A stretch of DNA of 64,000 nt from Schistosoma haematobium (Eukaryota; Platyhelminthes; Trematoda; Strigeidida; Schistosomatidae), in assembly GCF_000699445.3 (NCBI RefSeq), contig NC_067196.1, positions 496,001 to 560,000 of the forward strand. Reading direction: 5' to 3'. Each line of letters starts with the position of its first letter. Within the stretch, counting starts at the first letter, position 1. The translations under genes and the position numbers were made by a program. A model generated the notes under the pieces. That model ran no database searches and was not told where the DNA came from. It saw only the letters and a list, made by a program, of their open reading frames with translations. This document shows positions 1-13,157 of this stretch, one piece after another.

Positions 1-922
1 TGTTAAACAATCCAGATGGACGGATCAAGAAAACCGTATTAGGAGAGAACAATTTTCACCCTGCGAAAAATTTCGTAAATAAAATGTAAGGTCTCTTCAA
101 TCAACTCTCAGATTAATGACTAAACATTCTCATACTTGAATTCCAATAAGTCGAAATGCAATTGTCAACTGACAATCACATCATTCGTAGGTGATATTAT
201 GCATGTTTATGCTAGAAGCTGGCTCATGTAACTCTCCCTAATAACATTCGAAATGGAGCATCGTCCACAGACTGAGACAGAGATCTTTTTACAATGGCTT
301 AAACAGTTAAAAACAAGTTATCTTGATGAAATTCTCTTCAGTTTCAATAGTTATATTATCTAAATAAATCATTCAAACAGCGATCAGATTTACAGAATAA
401 TGCTTCTTTCAAGACTGTTAAGATGTGACAAGTAATGATGTGACACATTGAATGAATTTGTCAAAATATTAATGACAAATGAAGATGGATTGGATGGCGT
501 AAGGGACAGTTATGTTATCCCGAATGAGAAGTCGTGCAAAGTGTAAAATTATATGAACGAGGTACAAGGTGTTAAATGGTAGTGATTGCTGGATAAATTT
601 CCCCTCAATTTCTTGTGATTCAATGTTATTTATGGCAAGATGTGTGAATGACTTTAAGCTATGAAAATGCAAAGAATAGTGTTGCGTGATTTATAATCTA
701 ATGATGTCTTCACATCACACATGAAAACTACTCATCAGTGTATCCAGACGTAGATCAACGTAAAACGAGCAGTTCAACATATTTCCTATAGATACAGAGC
801 TCTGACATCTTGATTGAGCCGTCTAAATGACTTCGAAACTGATGGATATCGGCAGATTGCTGTTAACACGATACATCACTGTCAAGTCAAACCTTCACAT
901 TGATCATTTTAACACCAAATAA
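1..922. other. AT-rich intergenic or intronic DNA, nothing recognised
   Basis: No open frame longer than about 70 codons, no splice-bordered exon and no repeat family that I recognise from elsewhere in the window. It could be intron of a gene outside the window. Confidence 0.5.
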
Positions 923-1528
923 TTTATCCGCATCTTCCTAATACAAACAATCCTCTTTTCACAAACTGTTATTTCAAACGAATCATTTTGCCTTAAATAT
1001 GACCACTATTTGGATGATTCATTTCGACAGTATGATTATGGAAAATTGATAACATCCATTATGTACAAAGCATTTCTCGGCGATAAAACTCTTTCTATTT
1101 CTTCACTGTTATATCGCGACGAGCAGACAAGTCGATTGTGGAAGACCAATTTATTGTTTGATGCAAATTCATACAGTGAGTTAATAAAATGTAAAGATCG
1201 TAATTCCATTACACCATTTTCACATCTTCAAATCGACTCTTACATGCCTCACTGTCCCTTCATTTCACTTATTATCTCGTTTGCTTTCAGTTTTCTTCTC
1301 CTTTCTCTTCACTTCAATCCTGTTCATCTCCAGTTCGTAGACATTCCACTTTCGTCTGGTGTTGACTACCACATATGTCTGTCAGCAGTCATAATTGCAG
1401 TGAACGAGAACACAGGTGGGGACAAACGGATGTATTTAGCACAACAATTACAGTCTATCTCAACAAAACCTGAATACCATATATTAAATCGTCAATTTGC
1501 AAAATATTCACGCATCAAACCAAACTGA
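923..1528 (+). other. Unassigned open reading frame, about 200 codons stop to stop
   Basis: The frame is open from just after the TAA at 920-922 to a TGA at 1526-1528, unusually long for DNA this AT-rich. The first ATG in frame is near 1061, so any product starting there would be about 155 residues. The middle holds a hydrophobic run (residues such as FISLIISFAFSFLLLSL) that could be a membrane segment. The N-terminal part is polar and contains YRDEQTSRLW. I do not recognise a family. It may be a chance frame in an old repeat: the DNA just downstream (1,530-1,650) has the balanced, C/T-rich look of transposon sequence. No second copy is in the window. Confidence 0.2.
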
Positions 1529-2618
1529 ATTGTTTCTGTTGCAAACACCAATCCATTGTCTCCCATTCCATTGTTCATAGGTTTTCTCACAAATTCCATT
1601 ATGTTCTCGCTCCACCTTTCTTGGTCTTCGCCATCTTTTGCTGCCGAGCATTACGTTCTTTTAACGCATATTATATACTACTTATATCAATATAAGTAGC
1701 TCACACCACATAATCAGCATACGTCACTTCGGTGAATATTATGCAACAAAATTGAATACAAACAGTTCATAGAATCGTGTATTCTTCCAAATACTAAGGT
1801 ACCGTAAAAAGTAATCATTTGAAAGTGTATTAGGTGAAAACCTTCATAGACAGACAGCGGAAACGCTATGTATGAATTCATGTTCACATTCGTGAATTAT
1901 TTGTACATGATCCTTATTTTTATTTCGATAATCATAAGTTTGGGCGAATGAACCCTATTCATAATCTAACTCACATTGTGTCCTATTTTGTTTTCCACAC
2001 TTGTGCAATCATTTCTGACTGACAAGTGCTCTTAAATAATTCTTCATTCGTTCTATCGATCAATACTCTGTATTGCGTAACTTATTTCACAGTTTCATAT
2101 ACCATCCTACCTGATATTTACCGTTATTTTACAGCATTGAGAAAGAAGTTTTTAAATACGTTTTCAGTAGGGTTATTGAAGTATGAGTTTATGAAGTGAG
2201 TATACCAACTGATCACCGAGAAGCAGTCAGCTCTGTATTTATCTAGTCTCTAGTGTTCATAAGATTCCACCATTCTAGTCACGAAATATCGAATGAAATA
2301 ACTTCTCGAATGGAATACCGTGATTTGATTGGATGAGGCAAACATGGAATCGATTCGGATTTGATGATCAGTAAACCGGTGAATGTTCGGATAGCTGAAT
2401 GTGAACGTGTTTGTCTGTTTTAGTGAATGGAGTTGGTTCAGAAAATTAACTTTAGTTTCAAGCACATATATACATATATTGTTAAGGGCTAGTGAAGACT
2501 TTTTAGGGCTTGCCATAGCTCAATTAATCAATCGGCACATAAAAGGAAGCGTGATTTGTCTTCTCAAGTACTGCTATCCATGCAGCTTATTCGTAGACGT
2601 TTACCGATTCAATAAAAA
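1529..2618. other. Non-coding, no recognised feature
   Basis: Short overlapping frames only. The stretch 1,674-1,700 contains the phrase 'actacttatatc', which recurs near several repeats farther right (29.39 kb, 33.95 kb, 38.47 kb), so part of it is probably repeat-derived. Confidence 0.4.
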
Positions 2619-2930
2619 CTAATTCATGAAGTCGTTCAAGCACTTCTTCAACTGATGCGAGAGCAGCATGGGCTACAGATTATTTAGGTCAAAACTTCTA
2701 CTGAAATCGAAGACCAAGAGTGTTTACACATTTTCTGCATCCTCCGAAATCCCCAACAAATGCCATTTTGAGTCGCTTAAACAACGACTCAACTGAGTGT
2801 TGCTCTCCCACATTCAGTATACTGACGTTGGTGTAGATCGAGTTTGTGGGAAGGTCTGTTAACTGCAAACTCTCTATCCAGTCAAGACCCAACAAGACGA
2901 GTTACGAACGGCGTTTCAAAACTATTACTC
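2619..2930 (-). pseudogene. Ty3/gypsy-type LTR retrotransposon pol fragment (protease end to RT start)
   Basis: On the minus strand the frame 2895-2698 begins around LLGLDWIESLQL, the G-x-D-W pattern that closes gypsy aspartic proteases ('LLG.DW'). It then runs into GDFGGCRKC, like the linker of gypsy polyproteins that precedes reverse transcriptase. Farther along, in another frame (about 2683-2619), is VAHAALASVEEVLERL, matching the 'VPYAA...V..EL.RL' start of gypsy RT. The order protease, linker, RT start is correct for a gypsy pol, but the two parts are in different frames and neither end continues. This is a dead fragment of about 300 bases. Gypsy elements such as Boudicca and Saci are known in schistosomes; I do not assign a name. 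Confidence 0.55.
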
Positions 2931-3221
2931 CCTTCTCCATTAATTCATTGACTGTAGCTTCACAATAAATCTAACCTGTACATTTTAACGTTTCTTCGGA
3001 TGCAGAATTTACTGCTCATAAGTGACATGTCGGATGTAATGTGCAGCTGTTAGCAGGTTTGATAGTCATTATTCTTAAAACAAACGAATTTTCCGCGAAC
3101 GCTAAAGACGCGCTTGTTAACTGTTTTCGTTAATGTAGCTTTTCAGTGCTTAAATCTTTCTTAACATCCTTTGATTCATATCAGAAAGAATTTTTCGGTA
3201 TTATTGTAATTTCAATGGTTT

Positions 3222-3360
3222 TGAACATGAACCGATTGAAGCTAGACTAATATGGAGAACCTGAAAGCACTGAACAGTCGATTCGTGATATTGTAGAACT
3301 TCTCTGCAGAGCCTATCTACGATCTCCGGTCGCATGATCTGAACTCTTGACCTAACGCAA
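3222..3360 (-). mobile_element. Degenerate tRNA-headed SINE fragment ('GGCTCAGTGG' family)
   Basis: The plus strand reads 'gaagctagac..atatggagaacctgaaagcactg', the diagnostic 3' half (reverse complement) of the SINE seen in better copies at 45.3, 45.9 and 61.6 kb. The hammerhead core is mutated beyond use (the GAAAC box reads differently). Confidence 0.55.
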
Positions 3361-4967
3361 AAATAAGACTGGTAAGCAGTCGAGTATATCTGTCCAGAAT
3401 ATCGTGTAACGATGAGTTTCTACGTCACATTGGTCGAAATAAAAGATACACGCAATGTGATGTGTAGTTTTTCATGATGATGGTGGTTGTTTACAAACTC
3501 GCATTAAAAAACATGACATGAATCAACCAGTCGAGTCTAAAAGTGTCTTGAATAATAATGGAAGTTCCACAGACACGCAAACATGGATGATAAAACAATA
3601 GAATTCTGTAGGATAACGATCAATACACTTATTTGGAATTAGATAGTAAATGGTTACAGAGTTTATTCATACCTGGTGCAAAATCTACTCTAAAATGATG
3701 GAGAATTTTATTCATTTTTCTGCTGTATGTTTGTCGATGATTGTAAGTCATATGAATTCATCATTAAAAACCGACATTTCTTTCTATACTCAAAGTAAAT
3801 ATCACGCTAACTACACAATAGAAAACATCAGATAACCTAATTATTATTATAAAATATGGAGAAAAACAACAAAAGTTTTGATCATTGACATTTCTACAAA
3901 CAACAAATGAGGTCAACACACAGAGATCGGCATATCACGTATTCAGATAATATACACCATTACTTTGACTAGTGTTAAATTTAGAAAAGTATTTCTTTTA
4001 CAGAAACGTTAAGTAGATTAAAAGAACTGAAATAGATTTACTGATTTTCAGTAATATTCAAACACCTAATCGTGATTGAATGGCCAAAGTAGAGTCCTCA
4101 GTGTGAACGGTTTCACGAGTGCGAGAGTAGCACGTGTTGTGTTCACGTCGAACAAATACTGTTCATCGAGGATAATATGTTACTGATGAACAGTCATATC
4201 ATCTTGAACCTCCGATGAAATACACTTTTGTTGTCAATCACACTATGGTCTTGAGTAATTAATGGAGAAGACAGAATTCAAACAAGTGAAACAACAAACA
4301 GTTAGTGATATTCATTATGGAGCTGAAATAACGCATGAATATCAATGCCCATGTTAGCCCAGTCCACTTCATTTCCCATTAGCTCCACTTCAATAAGTTT
4401 AATTGTATTTGACAATTTTATAGGCCGATATATTTTATCACAGACTACTACTTCAGCTCTGCTTCTGTTTAGAAATCAACAGAATTTGAGCAAATTAATG
4501 TTGTCAATAGTTTGATTTGTTCTAATCTACGTTCACAGAATTCTGTCAAACTCTTATTACTTTCTGTTTGTTTCCGGTTATCTACATTTCATCAAAGAAT
4601 CTTCTTGCATTCTATCACAATGATCTAACAAAACTTTCTCTAGTCGTCATTATTTAAAATAAATTGTTCGGAATATCAATGGTGAGTTGAATACAAGTAA
4701 ACGTGATGTAATCCGGATTCGTTTCTTAAACACACAGTACAAACGTAACTGTCTCTCAAATTTGCAACGTTAATTTCATGTGTACACTTCTTGTAGCAAA
4801 ATCGCAGTATGACATGTGATGAGGAATTAACATGACGCGTTTAATACCTCACCTGCATTTAAACTTGTTTACATTTAGTTTTATCAACGTAATCCACTAT
4901 TACATTCACCATGAACATGTTCAACTATTTTCAAGTTATTGCGTTCACAAGATTCAGTTAAAAATTA

Positions 4968-5008
4968 TCATTAGCAACAGCGTATTGTGGGAGAGAACAA
5001 ATCAGCTG
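4968..5008 (+). mobile_element. Tiny RTE-LINE relic
   Basis: The plus frame reads [13 protein letters not shown], close to the [14 protein letters not shown] segment of the better RTE copy at 27.55 kb. Only about 40 bases are recognisable; the flanks do not match. Confidence 0.4.
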
Positions 5009-7276
5009 ACGTTTGAGAATCAGACATATATCACAAAAAGAAGAATGTATGTGAGTGACTTATGCTACGACAAGGTGTAACAGCTGTAAATGAGTCAGTG
5101 AGTGAGTAATATGTATAAACTTGGAAAGCAATTGTTTAATCTTGTCCAGCTTGTCCACCTGGTCAATTCACATATTTTGCGAAAAAATTACGGAAAAGTA
5201 CAGTCAAAATTCAAATTATACAGTTGACTTTGGTAGAATTCAGCAGTTGATAATACAATGAACATTACCCAAAGCAATTCATTTGTCTCCGTTGAAGATG
5301 TACTAGAGAAGGAAGAAATCATTTGACAAAGAATAGTCTCTTTCTGGATTGATAAAATACACTGAGGTACACCACATGTGACCAATTAGTTGTTTCAAAG
5401 ATTTTTTGTGCATGACATTCAGTAGACAGTAATGAATCCGCGAATGATAATGTTTAACATTTAGGAGTTGACAATCGTCTCTGCTGTCATCATCAAACTA
5501 CATTGAGAGATAAAGACAATGATTTGTAATTGTCATGATGAATATCAGCTATATTCATTGCTATGTGTTTGTTCAAACATTAAATTATCTGCAACGGGTA
5601 TTCCACATTTCCTTTTACAAAAAATGGAAAAAGTTGAAGAGAATACATAATTCGAGTGGATGAACTACATGGAATAGAATGGGTTGTCTTTTGGAGAAAA
5701 TTAGGAATCTGTACAGCATTCTTAATTAGAAATATGGGTGAGAATACAAGTCATTGACTAGGTCAATTCAAACAACCTGTTCGTCACAAAATATATTTGT
5801 TATTTAAGGCTGTTATAACGCTCGGTTTCACGTCGTCTACACGTAAGATACTTTCATTTACCTTAGACAAATATCTAGGCTAGACTCCCTCCCAGTGTCT
5901 ATTCTACAGAACGTCGACACAATTCAGGTCAATAACACGTGACTGACCTGACTGGAACGTTAATATATTTTCACATCAAAAAGCCGACACAATTCAACAA
6001 CCAGGAACAATAAATAACGTGTAATGATATGGAGAGAGGAAATAATAACTTATCTAATACCTGTCAGACTCGCACACACATCAAAAGCATTGTGAAGCTT
6101 CTATTCTTTTGCTTGCATACATGTATTATAATATACTGAAATCTCGTCTTACCAGGAGATATACACGGAGAAATATATAAATAAAGGATATGGTGAGTAT
6201 CCGGTGAAGCAACAACTGCTAGGTCTCAGGAAGACATTGAACGTCTATATACAATCATATTTTCAATGATCTCAAAATATTAACCAAACATCTTACTTAC
6301 TACCTTCAGCACTCTTCGCAACGCAGTAAAGTCTTTATTTCGCAAGCCCGTAAACGGAAAATGTAGCACAGTAAGTAATAATAGGTTACATGCAAGAACT
6401 ATCAAATTATACAGTCAAATTGAGTACTTAAAACATATTCACTTGTAACACTATGTAAAATACACAAGAAAGTACAAGGAGAGACTACCAATTAGGTTCT
6501 AATCTAGATCTCACTTATCCTGAACAGAGTAGTTTTCTTCTCATAATTAGAGACTGATCAACAGCATAGAGTGTACAATGTATCATTGAAACTAATTTTG
6601 ATGTTGATTCATTCATGAATTTACACAACGTTGTTTTGTTATACAAGACTGTGATGCTCGCGAATACAACATTTTGATTACTGTAAAAACCCTTCTAAAG
6701 TAGAACAATGCACCTCCACTGTACCAAGAGAACATCTATTTTCAGGCTGAAATGATATGTGGAAATAGTTCATTGAAATACTAAAATGGAAATCAGTCCT
6801 TCCCTTGCGTGTAAACAAATTTATTAGTAATCAGATACAATAATCACTGTTGTAACTATAAGTCTGTGTCTGGTTCAAGAAGTCGTTCTCAATCTTCAAA
6901 AACTCACTTTTAACAGAATAAATTGTTTCTCTATTAATACAATCTTTGACGAACTCAATCTACATAACTGGACACAGCCAGTCCTACTTCTACATGATGG
7001 ATACTAAATTTATTATCGTTTTTAATCCGAATACCTTTTAACAGTCAATGGTATAAAATGGTGATCAAACAGAATGGATGTGACTGCGTTAAGAAGTTAC
7101 AATTTCCATATTAAACGATGATGAAATCGCCTTACGGAATTTCTATTTAGGTAAACTACTTTGATTGAGATAAAGAGGTGAGTTTGAGCCGAACACGCAA
7201 GGTAAATGAGTGCATCGTACAAATTGAACTTCGATTCCATGAGTTACCGTACTTTTATTCACCTGAACCATTTCAG
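5009..7276. other. Intron-like spacer of copy A, no exon recognised
   Basis: Patchy similarity to the spacer between the exon candidates of the minus-strand gene, no convincing splice-bordered open block. The missing exons of copy A, if any, would lie here. Confidence 0.35.
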
Positions 7277-9679
7277 ATTCAATTCTCCATATGATCTGTT
7301 GATAAGAATTTCTTTGATCTTGAACTTGTTTTCCGTGTTCTGTAACTGTGAAGAAATCTGTCAACAAAAGGATTCGGAAGAACTTTAAAACGTGATTTTT
7401 GAGTGTGATTCATATCGATATGTAAGTAATCAGTCAGATTCTTATAGACATTACTCACAAACAATTAATCTCAATCAGCCTCATCAAGTTGTGATTGGCA
7501 GTTTTAAAGGATTCGGTTGGATGGAAATACATTTTGTGGTGGAGGCACTATCCATATGTTTAGATCTTTTCGGTACATTAGACTAGAATTTCCGTTGAAA
7601 TATTACGAAAGTCAAGTCAGTTACTTTGATGATTCTTCTGATGGAAGTCCATATTTTTCTTCGAACTAAAATTGATCAAAAGTTATCTCATGAATCAAAG
7701 TTGATTCAATTTCTTCAGTGAATCAGTCGCTTGCTCTTCGTAGCACGCCCCGAAACTTTTCCTCAAATTGTCTGTGATGTGACGCCTTATAGCCAATTAA
7801 ATTAAGTCTATGGAATTCCTTTAAATCTTCAGTCTAATTCGAATTCATTTATCCATTCAATGTGAAATCATCAATCAATTTGCATGTTTTCTTTATCAAA
7901 ATTAAAGGTCAGAATGCACTACGGAAGAATCTCAAATGAATTAAAAAGACATCTGAATGCTTGAGCTTGATGTTTTAAATGAAAGTGGGTTCTTATATTA
8001 TTCAGTTGTAGATTGTGTTGTTTCCTTATAATTGATATCTCATTGATACGACACTTCAATGAGATCAATTTGAAATCATCAATCAATTTGCATGTTTTCT
8101 TTATTAAAATTACAGGTCACATATTTTTGTATAAAAGCAGAATGCACTACGGAAGAATCTCAAATGAATTGACAACACATATCTCTAATTCATTCTCACA
8201 TTCATTTCGCTTAAATTGATATCTCATCGATACGACACTTCTTTTTGGACTGAGTGAATCAAACTGAACAAATGTGTAGCAATGAGCCATGTTCTGAGTG
8301 GAGTCAGTTTGAACTTGTAAAGCCTACAAAATATCATATCATATTTGTTATCTTTAAATACTCTACTAGCACTTAATTGATCCATACTTCATTGAACTGT
8401 ATCTCTGTAATCATGTTCGTATGATTATGATCTCCGAATCTAGGTACTTTCTGAAAGAGCTGAATATTGAACGACCATGAACAGTCCGCAAGTACACAAT
8501 GTTTTACTCGAACTTGAATACCTAGAACATCAAGTCTACATATGGTCGTTTTGGTCTGCTGTCCGAATCGATGAATAACTGATTCTCAGAAAATGATTAT
8601 TTTTAGCTATTGTCAGATAGATATTAAACTACTCTTACTCAGTCAAAAAATCATTGGACAAATTTGGGCGGACGTGAAATAACTTTACCGAAGTCAGTTG
8701 ATTGAAAAGTTCATTATACCATTGAAGCGACATTATTCCTTGAAACATCTCCATTTCATGTTAATGTCGGAATGAAACAGATAACTTGTATGCAAAGGTA
8801 TTCCGGGTTACAAAGTACATTAAATAAAAGAGATGGATTTTCATTTCACAGATATTTCATTATCTTTTTCGTATTTTCAATAATTCAGAGGGATTATTCA
8901 CTGTCAAATGATCTCATGAAGGAGAAGATAATGGTACACGTAAGTCAACACATATGAGACCTGCACACTTACACCTTCACGGATTGTAATCACTCAATAT
9001 TTGTGAGATTCCATTGTCCTTAGAAACTGAAAATGTTAGAAGTTCTTGCTTTTTCGAAAAACGATAATTCATATATATATATATGAATCCACTCAACATT
9101 TGAATACATTGAATTCGACTTGAAGATCAGTTGACATGAACTGATAATGATTAGATCTGAAAAGTCAAAAATTGATCACCATAGATAAATAAGGTCAAAA
9201 TCTCATTTCGCCTGTTGGGAAACAAATGAGGAGTTTCATTTTTGTTTAAAAGCTACGATGAACCTTGGCGGAAAATCGTTGCTTCAAAAAAACGAATCGT
9301 ATTATATGTTTGTCACAAAGCCATTCCTATGCACATCATATTCATCTACACTTCCATTCATCACATAGTCATTCCTGTATATACGACCCATTCATATTGA
9401 GTAGTCGTTAAGATTACACATTCAAATCTATTCGTCTTGCATCTACAACAAACAAACATTGTAGTCAGAGTTATTTGATCGATTTGAATATCCATATGAT
9501 ATATCCGCATTATAACTTATCTGATATATCCGAATGAGAAGATATCTTTTATTATGAGAACGTAAGTTACAAAATTGAATGGACATATGATGTTTTTCAA
9601 TTATGAATAGTCTTGAATGTATTGAGCTTGAAAAACAAACCTCCTTGTTGCAAGAAAGCAATGGATGAAAGCTTTAAAC

Positions 9680-10803
9680 ATTGGAAAATTAGATAATGTT
9701 ATCTACATAGACTTCAGCAAATTGTTTGAAAAGATGTCAACAAATAGACTTATATTGCTAACAAGATGCCAACAGATGGACAGCTATTGAAGCTAGAATA
9801 TCATAACATGGATGAACCCGCCGTATAATCCCTTGAAATGTCTTTCATAGGTCGTAAACAGGAAGTTAGAGTAAATTGCAAGTGCTCCATCTGTAGACCA
9901 GTACTTGGCGAAGTACTTCAAGGCTCTGCACTAGATTCTTTACTTTTTATGCTGCATATAAACTATCTCTCAAGTATAGTTCAGTCCACAATATTATTAT
10001 ACGCTTATGATGTGAAAATCTGACGAGAAATGATGAAAGGTGCAGATGCATGCGGTTATTTTTTCTAAATAATGTCTGATGCTCACCGACGCTGCAATTC
10101 GTGTCGTCATGCACTTTAAAGATGCAAAGTCGAACAGCTACTGAATGGGAAAGTGCCTGTACCCGTAGATCGGTTTCACGAGGATCTTGGAGTGACCGTG
10201 ATTCATGAATTTAAGGCCAATGATCATTGCTGGAAGGTTGTGTTTTACACGTCTACAACACTGTGTGCTTTAGGACGGACACTCACCAAGTTAGATACTA
10301 CCATAATCACCACATTATACACAACCTTCGTGAGAAATAAGCCTGAAAAATGGATTGACGCTGCAGGTTCTTATTTAAAAGTTGACCTGCAAAAAATACT
10401 GAGTGCAGTTACCAGTGCGATTCCAGAACTCCGATGTTTACAACAAAAAGAGAGGATTGAAATACAAGACCTCTTTACTGTGTCTTATCGTAGACGGAGA
10501 TGTGACCTGATTTCGATGCACAGAATACATAGAAATGATTTTGGACCCAAAATAATTTATCATTTGCTTCCCACTAGATGTGTTCATCTCAGAGAACAAA
10601 GTAAACGTGTAGTAAAGTCAAGAACGAACAAAATATACGTAGCATACAGGTTTTCACACATTCAAATTCTGAAGTTTTCGATGAACAGATGTAAAGAATT
10701 AGTCTTACAACTAACTAGAATCCTCGGCATTAACAAACGAGCCTGCTACGCTTTCTTGATCAATTCCCAAAAACGTACTACTAAATCATGCATTGTGTAC
10801 TAA
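9680..10803 (+). pseudogene. CR1-type non-LTR retrotransposon relic (reverse transcriptase to C-terminus)
   Basis: Frame 9690-9740 gives VIYIDFSKLFEK, the RT motif 'V.YLDFSKAFDKV'. Frame 9838-10020 gives VLGEVLQGSALDSLLFMLHINYL (split here: EVLQGSALDSLLF), the 'GVPQGSVLGPLLF' motif, followed by LYAYDVKI where LYADDVKI is expected, so one catalytic aspartate is lost. The 216-codon frame 10153-10803 matches the thumb and C-terminal part: DLGVTV, PELRCLQQKERI, YRRRRCDL and a late basic region. Stops and frameshifts separate the pieces. Endonuclease is absent, so it is a 5'-truncated copy, as usual for LINEs. It lies just beyond the last block of copy A. Confidence 0.7.
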
Positions 10804-10939
10804 TTTCGAGTGCTGGAAAGAGAAACATTTCATGAAAACGTCGATAATTCCACCACGTTACATAGTCATTCAGATCTGATGCGAATAACAGATATTAGAG
10901 TAATTGCAAATCCAGTCACGGAGTTGACCACAAGTTTGG

Positions 10940-11220
10940 TACATGTTTATCCAGTGCAAAATTGCACTCACATAATTCCTGTGTATTTCATAATGATGAA
11001 TGTTTAAACTATTGTAAAATTGGTTACATTCGGTCAGACTGTAGAACTACATTTAGTATTGCCACTAATGATGATAAACACTGTAGTTCGGATTTTGTCA
11101 AATTGTCCGTTTCTAGTGATAACTTATCTCTTTACAACACTTCGGAAAATAATGTTCATACTCAGTAGCGACTATATACCTCCCTTGATTAATTCCATGA
11201 CTGTTATATTGAGATAGACA
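10940..11220 (+). pseudogene. LTR-retrotransposon gag fragment with a degenerate CCHC zinc knuckle
   Basis: The frame ending at 11168 carries CVFHNDECLNYCKIGYIRSDC. Cut into its parts (CLNYCKIGYIRSDC), this is a nucleocapsid zinc knuckle C-x2-C-x4-H-x4-C with an extra residue between the first cysteines and tyrosine in place of histidine. It continues into a Ser/Asn-rich tail (SSDNLSLYNTSEN), common after the knuckle in schistosome gypsy gag. A neighbouring frame continues SSDYIPPLINSMTVILR. Too short and too damaged to assign a family. Confidence 0.45.
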
Positions 11221-11379
11221 GTATATAGTGATACCTCAGTCCAGAATTTAATGACGCTTTGTTTGCCTTATATAACCCTGAAAGCAAACATCAACTGGAA
11301 CAAAATTTTGTTCCACGTGACATTTGTTGAGAAAGCTGAAGCGATCCTCATCCTAAAAACAATTGATGCAGCAAAATAA

Positions 11380-11545
11380 ATACGAGGAAAAACATTTCAG
11401 ATGAATCAGATCCTGAATATGAATCGAATGCTTATCGGAAATCTGGTGCGATTTCGTTAGATGCTGATTCTCGAATGACATTCTTACTAAATTGGAGGAA
11501 AACATTTCAGAAGAATCAAATCCTGAAGATGTCATGTTAAATGCT
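11380..11545 (+). repeat. Imperfect direct repeat 'ggaaaacatttcag.tgaatcagatcc'
   Basis: Two copies, at about 11386-11420 and 11493-11527, of a 35-base phrase encoding a Ser/Glu/Asp-rich peptide. It follows the gag relic and probably belongs to the same dead element. Confidence 0.4.
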
Positions 11546-11599
11546 ACTTGTGCTCATCATATTTGTTTTTTTGGTGGGAAAGTCAAGAATTATTTATTT

Positions 11600-12072
11600 A
11601 TTTTCCTCAACACATAAACATTGGTACAACAAGGCACAGAGTATATATGCGCCACATAAATCACTCGATCTGTGTGAGGGCTAGGCTATATTCCGTTTGC
11701 TGAGGAGCGTTCGACCTAAAGGTGCAATCCACAAGGCGGTGAAGCAACGTGAGAGATACAGTTTCATGGTAGCCGCTGACTCATAATTGATTCACACGTC
11801 ATTTATTCACTCCGAATCTCAGAGCCTATGTGCACCATTGATTAGTACTCAGGATTTTCCAATTTCGCTTATGTGGCTACTCCATATCCAACAACATGGT
11901 TTATTCGCCAGCCATTCGCATTTTGTCCTCGCCTACTCGCGAGACATCAAGAAGTAGGATGTCCTTGACAGAGGATGTGCACACGTGGCCATGTAAGAGC
12001 ATTTGTAGTGAGAGTGAGCTGACTCTCCCCACTCTCGGCCGTATCATGGCACTTAGGGGCTCCTATTGAGGA
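11600..12072 (+). repeat. Dispersed repeat R1, longer copy
   Basis: The stretch is unusually GC-balanced for the window. Its second half (from 'cgccagccattcgc' to 'aggggctcctattgagg') is shared with 32,570-32,830, including the phrase 'tggccatgtaagagcattt'. I see no coding capacity. Probably the untranslated part of a retroelement. Confidence 0.55.
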
Positions 12073-13157
12073 AACCTGAAACACGTTCAAAATCAATTTC
12101 AACCTAAAATGTGATCGGATGATTTAATATCAAATGTTGTATATCAAATATTATTTCATGGAGAAAACAGTGTTTGAAGAGCTATGCTTCGAATTGCAGA
12201 CATCAATGATATAATTATACACATTGGCATATTATTCAGATACGCTTCCAGAAACCAGATGACTGTGTCACACAGAGTCCACATGCAAGACAGCTGAACA
12301 AATGAACGATAAACCTAAGGAGAAGTACAACCCATTAAATAAATTCGGACTCCTATTTAAACTGTGATGGATTTGATAATTTTACGAATTAATGGTTTCT
12401 TCGTACTTGATGGCCTATGATTTTGAATTCCAAATACAACAGGTTCGTGTGTGTTCATTCAGTTCCCCACAGCACAATTCAGAACAATGAAACTGAACAT
12501 CTTCAGTGACAACCGTGAAGTATGTGTGCTCCGAAAACTGCAATTCATTGTGCAACGCTGGTTACTTATTTTTCAACAGCACTTAGCACACCAAACTATC
12601 AACTCAGTAACGGTCTCCTTTGTGAAGCTGAGAAAGACAACTCCGTTTTAGCTCGTTTGGAGGAATAAGTTTTGAGTGAAACTGATGGCCGTTTATTGCT
12701 TCTGTCAACAATAGAAGTTTGGGAAGAATCACAATCAGTCTAGATAACACCGAATTAACCTTGGTTTGTCACTCATAATTAACATAACAATGAATAATGA
12801 AGTAACGATGGATGACGATGGACATTCACAACAAACTCATTGTTGATTTCAATTAACACAAAATAAAGTAAACACATGACTACTAATTCCGAAAAAAGTG
12901 TTGCCAAACTCTCGTAAGAAAAGTCAGCTTCTAATGAATAAAGACAATGACGTAAATATTATAAATCATGTTTGATATTTAATTAACAAGAATACATCGG
13001 CTATAACATAAACAAGCACAAAATGTACATAGTTCCGTGAAGAAAAGTACAAACCATTAAAATGAATAACTAAATCCAAAACTGTTAATTGAAATACGAA
13101 AAAGAAAAGCGGAATTTGTCAGAATATTCGAATCTAGTTATGAGACTTTGTTGAGAA
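12073..13157. other. Downstream flank of the membrane-protein gene, nothing recognised
   Basis: No splice-bordered exon found. It would include the 3' untranslated region of the minus-strand gene; a minus-strand AATAAA candidate was not fixed with certainty. Confidence 0.4.

Larger units (their letters stand above)
3695..9568 (+). pseudogene. Copy A: inverted, decayed copy of the TEM7/CP391-like gene
   Basis: Several blocks match the reverse complement of the minus-strand gene at 13.2-21.7 kb in the right order. A signal-peptide-like exon is at 3695-3742 (gtaagt donor). A Cys-rich block at 4104-4195 contains CERFHE. The block 7277-7540 follows the same acceptor 'ccatttcag' and carries SQTINLNQP. 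The block 7586-7643 reads EFPLKYYESQVSYF. A 51-bp exon-like block is at 8889-8939 (gtaagt donor). About 9505-9568 reads YLIYPNEKISF (gtaagt donor). Damage: in-frame TAA at 7386-7388, loss of the donor after 7540, donor gaagtc instead of gtaagt at 7644, in-frame TGA in the 51-bp exon when read in the gene's phase, and a 1-base deletion near 9553. A CR1-type LINE relic begins about 100 bases beyond the last block. I infer a pseudogene; an alternative is a diverged paralogue with different exons. Confidence 0.6.

Noticed and set aside
8772..8957. Idea that the 51-bp symmetric exons belong to a schistosome micro-exon gene (MEG)
   Set aside because: Neighbouring exons of 64-271 bases encode a TEM7-like ectodomain and a membrane span, which fits another family better.
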